NCBI RefSeq assembly: GCF_014854695.1
Contig: NZ_CP027557.1
Location: forward strand, 1,922,001 to 1,986,000
DNA: 64,000 nucleotides
Direction of reading: 5' to 3'
From: Rhodococcus rhodochrous
GTDB lineage: Bacteria > Actinomycetota > Actinomycetes > Mycobacteriales > Mycobacteriaceae
Positions 59,226 to 64,000 of this stretch are shown here, in pieces. Below the pieces are notes generated by a model, which saw nothing but the letters and a program-made list of their open reading frames with translations, did no database searches and was not told the origin of the DNA. Numbering within the stretch: position 1 is the stretch's first letter; each line of letters opens with the position of its first letter. Both the position numbers and the translations under genes were made by a program.

Positions 59226-59921
59226 GTGACCGACGACCGGATCCGACACGCAGAGCGCCTCCTGACGCTCGCCGGCCCCGACGACAGCGTCGATCTCGCC
59301 GCCTTCCTGGCCCGGGCCGCGCGTCTCGACGAGGCCGCGGTGGTGCGGTTGCGTCGCCGCGGCGACGGACTGCTCGGCGTGTGGACACGTACCGGTTTCG
59401 AGGTACTCGCCGGACGCGTCGTCCGCGGAACCGTGGCTCCGGCCGACACCTGTGTGGCCGCCGAATCGCTGCGCGCCGCGCTCCTCGCCGGGTCCGAACC
59501 GCGCACCCAGGTCGACCCGGGCTGGGCGATGGATTCCGCCTGGCGCGGCGCACTTCCGCCCGACGACGGTTACGTCCACGTCGACGACGTGCCGGCCCGG
59601 ATCCTCGTCGAACTCGCGCAACGCGGCGTCGCGCTCACCCGCGAGCACGGCGCGCAAGGGCCACCGGCGTCGTTGCTCGCCCAGGAGGTTCTCGAGGTGA
59701 GCGGCGCCGGGACGACCGTGGGCGTGCCGATGCGCATGGTGTTCGCGCTCGGTGCGATGGGCTTCGTGCCCGGTGCCGGTCGTGACAGCGTCGACTCGAC
59801 GGACATCGATCCCACCGAGGTGGTCCGGGTGCGGGCGCACGCCACCTGGATGCGCCTCGACGCCCGCTTCGGGTCGGTCTACCTGCGACGCGGCGGCGGG
59901 CTCGGTCTGAGCGTCCTCTGA
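59226..59921 (+). CDS. Conserved hypothetical protein (Rv2474c-like)
   Basis: A 231-residue acidic protein without signal peptide or membrane segment. From its place after the gdh-thioesterase pair it matches Rv2474c in length and order. I recognise no catalytic motif. Recurrent segments are the N-terminal DRIRHAERLLTLAGPDDSVDLAAFLARA and a middle VGVPMRMVFALGAMGFVPG. The GTG at 59226 is 28 bases after the thioesterase stop. Convergent with aglA, seven bases apart. Confidence 0.75.
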   Translation: MTDDRIRHAERLLTLAGPDDSVDLAAFLARAARLDEAAVVRLRRRGDGLLGVWTRTGFEVLAGRVVRGTVAPADTCVAAESLRAALLAGSEPRTQVDPGWAMDSAWRGALPPDDGYVHVDDVPARILVELAQRGVALTREHGAQGPPASLLAQEVLEVSGAGTTVGVPMRMVFALGAMGFVPGAGRDSVDSTDIDPTEVVRVRAHATWMRLDARFGSVYLRRGGGLGLSVL

Positions 59922-59928
59922 CGAGGTC

Positions 59929-61590
59929 TCACGCCAGCCAGGCGGCGGCGTCCGGCGGCAGTGCGTGTCCGGTGAGCGGCGCACTCGCGAGCAGCACCTC
60001 ACCGGGAGGCAGATCGACCGCGACGTCGCCGGCGTTGAGCACACAGGTCAGGCCGTCGGAACGGCGGAAGGCCAGGCACCCCGCCGGGCTTCCGTACCAG
60101 CCGATCTCGCCGCCTTCGGCCCGCCTTCGCTCCGTGCTGATGGGTCGCGTTCGCTCCGTGCTGATCGGTCGCCTTCGCTCCGTGCGGATCTCGATCGCCC
60201 GGCGATACAGCGAGAGCGTCGAACTCGCATCCTCGAGTTGCTTCTCGACGGTCAGGGCCGACCACTCCGGGGGCTGGGGCAGCCACGCCGACCCGGCGGA
60301 AGTGAATCCGAAGGGGGGTGCCTCGCCTTCCCACGGCAGCGGCACGCGGCATCCGTCGCGTCCGCGTTCGGTGTGGCCGGATCGTTCCCAGACCGGATCC
60401 TGCAGCACCTCCTCGGGCAGGTCGACGTTCGGCAACCCCAGTTCGGCACCGTTGTAGACGAACACGGCTCCCGGGAGGGCGAGGGCGACGAGGATCATCG
60501 CGCGTGCCCGTGCGAGCCCGACCTCACCGTCTCCGTACCGCGTGACCTCGCGGTCGACGTCGTGGTTCGACAGCGTCCACGTCGGTGAGGCCTGCACCGA
60601 CGTCACCGCCGCCAGGCCCTTCTCGATCGCGTCGCGGACGGCGTCGGCGTCCCAGTCCGACAGCGTCAGGTGGAAGTCGAAGGCGAGATGCAGTTCGTCC
60701 GGGCGCAGGTACTCGGCGAACCGTTCGTGGTCGTCGACCCAGATCTCACCGATCGCCACCGAGTCGGGGTACTCGTCGAAGACCCGCCGGATGCGGCGGT
60801 GGATGTCGTGCACCTCGGGATTGTTGAACCGCGGGTCGGCGGGGGAGTGCCCGAGCAGTTCGTTGGTCTCCCACCCGTCGTGGTCGGGAAGATCCGCGGG
60901 CTTGGCCATGCCGTGGGCCACATCGATGCGGAAACCGTCCACGCCCCGGTCCAGCCAGAACCGCAGGGTCTTGTCGAGATCCTCGACGACCTCCTCGTCG
61001 TCCCAGTTCAGATCGGGCTGCCCGGGAGCGAAGACGTGCAGATACCACTGACCGGGCGTGCCGTCGGGTTCGGTGATGCGGGTCCAGGCCGGCCCGCCGA
61101 AGACGCTCGGCCAGTTGTTCGGTGGCGCGCTGCCGTCCGGTCCGCGCCCGTCGCGGAAGTGGAAGCGCCGGCGTTCGCGGCTGCCCGGCCCGGCTTCGAG
61201 CGCGGCCCGGAACCAGCGGTGCTCGACGCTGACGTGGTTCGGTACGAGGTCCATCACCACCCGGATGCCGCGGGCGTGGGCGTCGGCGACCAGCGCTTCG
61301 AGATCGGCGATGTCCCCGAACAGCGGGTCGATGTCGCGGGGGTCGGAGACGTCGTAGCCGTGATCGGCCATCGGCGAACGCATCACCGGGTTGAGCCAGA
61401 TCGCGTCGACACCGAGCAGTTCGAGGTAGCCGAGGCGGCTGCGCACACCCGCGAGGTCGCCGATGCCGTCACCGTTCGCGTCGACGAACGAGCGTGGATA
61501 GACCTGGTAGAAGACCGCGTTGCGCCACCACGGCGCCGTCGGGTCGCCTCGTCCGGAGGTCGGTGCTGCGGGGTGGGCCACGAGAGTCAT
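59929..61590 (-). CDS. aglA: GH13 alpha-glucosidase (AglA-like)
   Basis: A 553-residue cytoplasmic glycoside hydrolase family 13 enzyme. It opens with WWRNAVFYQVYPRSFVDANGDGIGDL and has DLVPNHVS, the nucleophile Asp in GFRIDVAHGM, the acid Glu in IGEIWVDD and the transition-state Asp in LSNHDVD. It would release glucose from short alpha-glucans or related glucosides. The start at 61590 gives the usual length; a longer upstream frame lacks similarity. The C-terminal part contains a 24-bp in-frame tandem repeat. Confidence 0.92.
   Translation of the reverse strand: MTLVAHPAAPTSGRGDPTAPWWRNAVFYQVYPRSFVDANGDGIGDLAGVRSRLGYLELLGVDAIWLNPVMRSPMADHGYDVSDPRDIDPLFGDIADLEALVADAHARGIRVVMDLVPNHVSVEHRWFRAALEAGPGSRERRRFHFRDGRGPDGSAPPNNWPSVFGGPAWTRITEPDGTPGQWYLHVFAPGQPDLNWDDEEVVEDLDKTLRFWLDRGVDGFRIDVAHGMAKPADLPDHDGWETNELLGHSPADPRFNNPEVHDIHRRIRRVFDEYPDSVAIGEIWVDDHERFAEYLRPDELHLAFDFHLTLSDWDADAVRDAIEKGLAAVTSVQASPTWTLSNHDVDREVTRYGDGEVGLARARAMILVALALPGAVFVYNGAELGLPNVDLPEEVLQDPVWERSGHTERGRDGCRVPLPWEGEAPPFGFTSAGSAWLPQPPEWSALTVEKQLEDASSTLSLYRRAIEIRTERRRPISTERTRPISTERRRAEGGEIGWYGSPAGCLAFRRSDGLTCVLNAGDVAVDLPPGEVLLASAPLTGHALPPDAAAWLA
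60122..60190. repeat. 24-bp in-frame tandem repeat inside aglA
   Basis: Three near-identical 24-bp units begin at 60122, 60146 and 60170, each containing TTCGCTCCGTGC. On the coding strand they give the protein repeat ERRRPIST, ERTRPIST, ERRR. The insert lies between the barrel and the C-terminal beta domain, so the length change is probably tolerated. Confidence 0.88.
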
Positions 61591-61675
61591 CGTGTCAGAC
61601 GACAAGGCGAAAGGCAGGGCGAACGGTGCCCGCGGCCGTTCCGTCCGGACCGGGTCGCATGATAGGACGAACAGC

Positions 61676-62095
61676 ATGAATACGACATCGATCGTCGCGG
61701 TCCGGCTGGACGACGTGGAGCTGCGCGACGACCCGATCAATCCTGCGTGGATCCGCGAGGGTGCCCCCGTGGCACGCAGCGGTCAGTGGGCGACCAGCGC
61801 CGACCGCACCACCACCACACACGTGTGGGACTGCACGGCCGGTCGCTTCGACTGGCATTTCGGCGTCGACGAGATCGTCCACATCGTGGAGGGCTCGGTC
61901 GTCGTCTCATCCGTCGACTCCGAGCCGCGCACCTTGCGTGCCGGGGACGCGGCGCTCTTCCGAGCCGGGACCACCGCTCTGTGGGAGGTCCCCGAATACG
62001 TGCGCAAGCACGCCATTCTGCGTCGTCATCTGTCTCCGGCGGCGCGGTTCACCCAGAAGGTGGAGGACCGCCTGCGCCGGATACTGGGCCGCTGA
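61676..62095 (+). CDS. Cupin-domain protein (DUF861-like)
   Basis: A 139-residue single-cupin protein. The core is WDCTAGRFDWHFGVDEIVHIVEGSVVVSSV, with EPRTLRAGDAALFRAGTTALWEVPEYVRK as the second cupin motif. This is the EutQ/DUF861 pattern of small cupins with possible metal or sugar binding. The activity is unknown. It is divergent from aglA over 85 bp and convergent with glbO. Confidence 0.82.
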   Translation: MNTTSIVAVRLDDVELRDDPINPAWIREGAPVARSGQWATSADRTTTTHVWDCTAGRFDWHFGVDEIVHIVEGSVVVSSVDSEPRTLRAGDAALFRAGTTALWEVPEYVRKHAILRRHLSPAARFTQKVEDRLRRILGR

Positions 62096-62113
62096 CCCCG
62101 GACACGCCGACTC

Positions 62114-62506
62114 CTAGATAGGGGAATTCATCATCGAGTCGGCCGCCATGTTCATGTAGTCGACGAGCTGCCGACGGTGCTCGTCGTCGAGCGTCTTCTC
62201 GTCGATCGACGCGATCGCGGTGTGCATGCACCGCAACCAGGCGTCGCGCTCGAGCGGCCCGATCCGGAAAGGATGATGACGCATGCGCAGCCGCGGGTGG
62301 CCCCGTTCCTCGGAGTAGGTGCGCGGGCCGCCCCAGTACTGCTCCAGGAACATCCGCATGCGCCGTTCGGCCGGACCGAGATCCTCCTCGGGATACAGGG
62401 GCCGGACGATCTCGTCCCGTGCGATCTCCTCGTAGAACCGTGCAGTGAGCCGGCGGAACGTCTCGGCGCCACCGACCGCCTCGTAGAAGGTCTGCTCGTC
62501 ACTCAT
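62114..62506 (-). CDS. glbO: Group II truncated hemoglobin (trHbO)
   Basis: A 130-residue 2-on-2 globin. [21 protein letters not shown] covers the B-helix/CD region with the distal Tyr, [20 protein letters not shown] has the proximal His, and RDAWLRCM holds the conserved group II Trp G8. It binds oxygen and may help deliver it or detoxify NO and peroxides. It matches Rv2470 in length and place next to aglA and the HNH gene. Confidence 0.94.
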   Translation of the reverse strand: MSDEQTFYEAVGGAETFRRLTARFYEEIARDEIVRPLYPEEDLGPAERRMRMFLEQYWGGPRTYSEERGHPRLRMRHHPFRIGPLERDAWLRCMHTAIASIDEKTLDDEHRRQLVDYMNMAADSMMNSPI

Positions 62507-62692
62507 CTGTATTCGTTCACCGTCCCTCTCGACCGTCCATTGTGCCCGCTCCCGACCGCACACCGCCCGACGAGCTGTGCCGGGCGGGACCGTCACCGGA
62601 TGTTCACCGGCCCGACCTGGACCGGTCCGCTGATTCGGGGTGCGATTCGGGAGCATCCGTGGTCCACTGTTCCCAGTCTTTTCGGAGGTCGT

Positions 62693-63322
62693 ATGAAGCA
62701 CAGCAGCAGCTCGCATCGACAACTCCCGCCCGCGGACGCCCCTGCAGGGGTGCCGGGGGCTACCACACTGCGCGTGGTGCACGACAGCACCGCGACGGTA
62801 CCCGACTGGTTGAAACGTCGAGTCTTGCTGCTCAACGCCACCTACGAGCCGCTCACCGCCCTGCCCGCCCGCAGGGCCGTGGTCCTGATGGCCGGGGGCA
62901 AGGCCGATACCGTGCACGACGATCCGCTCGCCCCGCTCGTGCGGTCGGCCGAATGGTCCGTGCAACTGCCGTCCGTGATCCGTCTGCGCAACTACGTGCG
63001 CGTTCCGTATCACGCCCGGGTGCCGCTCACCCGGGCCGCGCTCATGCACCGCGACCGGAACCGGTGCGCTTACTGCGGAGGCAAGGCCGAGACGATCGAC
63101 CACGTCGTGCCGCGCAGCCGCGGCGGCGAGCACACCTGGGAGAACTGCGTCGCGTGCTGCGCGCCGTGCAACCATCGCAAGGCCGACAAGCTGCTCACCG
63201 AACTCGGATGGACCCTGCGTGTGGTGCCGAATCCGCCCAAGGGTCGGCACTGGCGCCTGCTCGCGACCCTGCCCGAGTTGCACCCCACCTGGCTGCCCTA
63301 TCTGGGGGAGGGCGCGGCCTGA
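62693..63322 (+). CDS. HNH endonuclease domain protein
   Basis: A 209-residue protein with a C-terminal HNH fold and zinc ribbon: [20 protein letters not shown], then an Asn in TWENC, and [10 protein letters not shown]. The upstream part [27 protein letters not shown] is the usual partner domain in actinobacterial HNH genes of this class (Rv2469c-like). The ATG at 62693 follows GGAGG. Restriction-like or repair roles are proposed for such genes but not settled. Confidence 0.88.
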   Translation: MKHSSSSHRQLPPADAPAGVPGATTLRVVHDSTATVPDWLKRRVLLLNATYEPLTALPARRAVVLMAGGKADTVHDDPLAPLVRSAEWSVQLPSVIRLRNYVRVPYHARVPLTRAALMHRDRNRCAYCGGKAETIDHVVPRSRGGEHTWENCVACCAPCNHRKADKLLTELGWTLRVVPNPPKGRHWRLLATLPELHPTWLPYLGEGAA

Positions 63323-63381
63323 TCGGGTCGTTCTCCGGGGCGTATGAGGCCTTTCGGGCCCGGCTGGGCTAACGTTTGGCT

Positions 63382-63654
63382 GTGAGCATTCTCGAGACAA
63401 CCCTGATCTTCGTCGGCATCCCGCTGCTGATCGTCTTGGTCTTCGGTGGGCTGTCCTTCGTCATGAGCAAGTACCCGGGCTCCACGCCGTCGGACGACCC
63501 GTACACGCTCGACCGGAAATGGGAGCACGGACCGCTCCTGTGGACCGCGACCGACGAATCGACCCATCCCTGGAAATACCCGCATCATGGTCACGGTCAT
63601 GCCGCTCTGACCTCGGCGGAGCTGATCGGAGGTACCGCAAGTGGCAAGTGGTGA
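63382..63654 (+). CDS. ctaJ: aa3-type cytochrome oxidase small subunit CtaJ
   Basis: A 90-residue protein from GTG 63382. One N-terminal membrane helix, [23 protein letters not shown], is followed by a soluble tail with [25 protein letters not shown] and a His-rich stretch. In mycobacterial bcc-aa3 supercomplexes a small subunit CtaJ with this layout is encoded near glbO. It probably stabilises the oxidase. The identity rests on layout and synteny. It overlaps the next gene by 14 bases. Confidence 0.65.
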   Translation: MSILETTLIFVGIPLLIVLVFGGLSFVMSKYPGSTPSDDPYTLDRKWEHGPLLWTATDESTHPWKYPHHGHGHAALTSAELIGGTASGKW

Positions 63655-64000
63655 CGTGATCCAGCGTCCGGCCGTCGCGCCGGAGAACCTGCCGCACGGT
63701 GCGGCACTCACCGCGAGCGGACGCATCTCCGCCGTGCGCGGTCTCGGGCAGGCCTTCACGGGTGCGCCGTTCAAGGACCGCGACCTCATCACCCTCGACG
63801 ACACGCTCACGCACGCGATGCGGATCACCAACGTGCGGTTCACCGTCTACATCGGTGACGACGTGAATCCGGCTGCGGCGACCGACGCCCTGATGCCGAC
63901 GACGCCGGACGCCGACAACTCGGTCCTCGTGGCCGTCTTCCCGAACCAGCGGAGCATCGAGGTCCGCTCGGGTCGCACCGCCGCCGACCGCGCCACCGAC
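63641..64000 (+). CDS. DUF5130 family protein, N-terminal part
   Basis: Open from GTG 63641 (GGAGG eight bases upstream) to the window edge, 120 codons. The sequence includes GRISAVRGLGQAFTGAPF and RITNVRFTVYIGDD, the pattern of the actinobacterial DUF5130 family (Rv2468c-like), whose function is unknown. It overlaps ctaJ by 14 bases and is probably co-translated with it. The C-terminus is outside the window. Confidence 0.78.
   Translation, partial: MASGDVIQRPAVAPENLPHGAALTASGRISAVRGLGQAFTGAPFKDRDLITLDDTLTHAMRITNVRFTVYIGDDVNPAAATDALMPTTPDADNSVLVAVFPNQRSIEVRSGRTAADRATD

Overview
The window is chromosomal DNA from a high-GC, mycolic-acid-type actinobacterium, most likely a Rhodococcus or close Nocardiaceae relative. 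The evidence is very GC-rich coding with GTG starts, many translational overlaps (ATGA, GTGA, TGATG), a CmrA-type mycolate reductase, the actinobacterial small oxidase subunit CtaJ, and two blocks whose order matches Mycobacterium tuberculosis. From memory these are the Rv2508c-Rv2521 block (bcp, DUF3618, L,D-transpeptidase, orn, DUF853 ATPase, cmrA, Atg22-like MFS; about 4.2-14.7 kb) and the Rv2468c-Rv2477c block (ettA, gdh, thioesterase, aglA, glbO, HNH, ctaJ, DUF5130; about 51.7-64 kb). No phage, IS element, integrase or CRISPR array was seen.

Layout. 0-4.2 kb: end of a TetR gene, a DrrAB-type ABC exporter with a divergent TetR regulator and a tandem operator, and an M20 peptidase. 4.2-14.7 kb: syntenic block 1, with two identical tRNA-Lys genes, tRNA-His, and an apparent extra gene, a trimethylamine-monooxygenase-like FMO, between orn and the DUF853 gene. 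14.7-18.8 kb: SGNH hydrolase, acyl-CoA thioesterase, TetR, epoxide hydrolase, and a FabR/DesT-like regulator. 18.8-21.5 kb: ferredoxin-type reductase plus acyl desaturase behind a FabR/DesT-like operator. 21.5-26.8 kb: esterase and Baeyer-Villiger monooxygenase operon, opposite a large LuxR-type ATPase regulator.

26.8-37.8 kb is the most striking part: a complete selenocysteine system. On the minus strand are selD, fdhA, fdhB, an NrfD-type membrane subunit and an oxalate/formate-type transporter. Divergently on the plus strand are selC (tRNA-Sec, anticodon TCA), selA and selB. fdhA has an in-frame TGA at codon 190 in the context Arg-Ile-Sec-His-Ser. It is followed by a hairpin with a GGUCU loop at the same distance as in E. 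coli fdhF as I recall that sequence. A normal gene caller splits this gene in two.

37.8-40.3 kb: NADP-glutamate dehydrogenase, tRNA-Arg and a DedA protein. 40.4-49.4 kb: a form I aerobic CO dehydrogenase operon (coxM, coxS, coxL, an XdhC-YHS fusion, coxD, coxE), followed after 2 bp by a CopD-CtaG copper/oxidase-assembly membrane protein. 49.4-51.6 kb: a TspO-like membrane protein and a second secreted lipase. Syntenic block 2 then runs to the window end.

Together the accessory middle suggests a bacterium that can draw electrons from formate (Sec-dependent membrane FDH) and from CO (Mo-Cu CODH) into its respiratory chain, set inside an otherwise conserved actinobacterial backbone.
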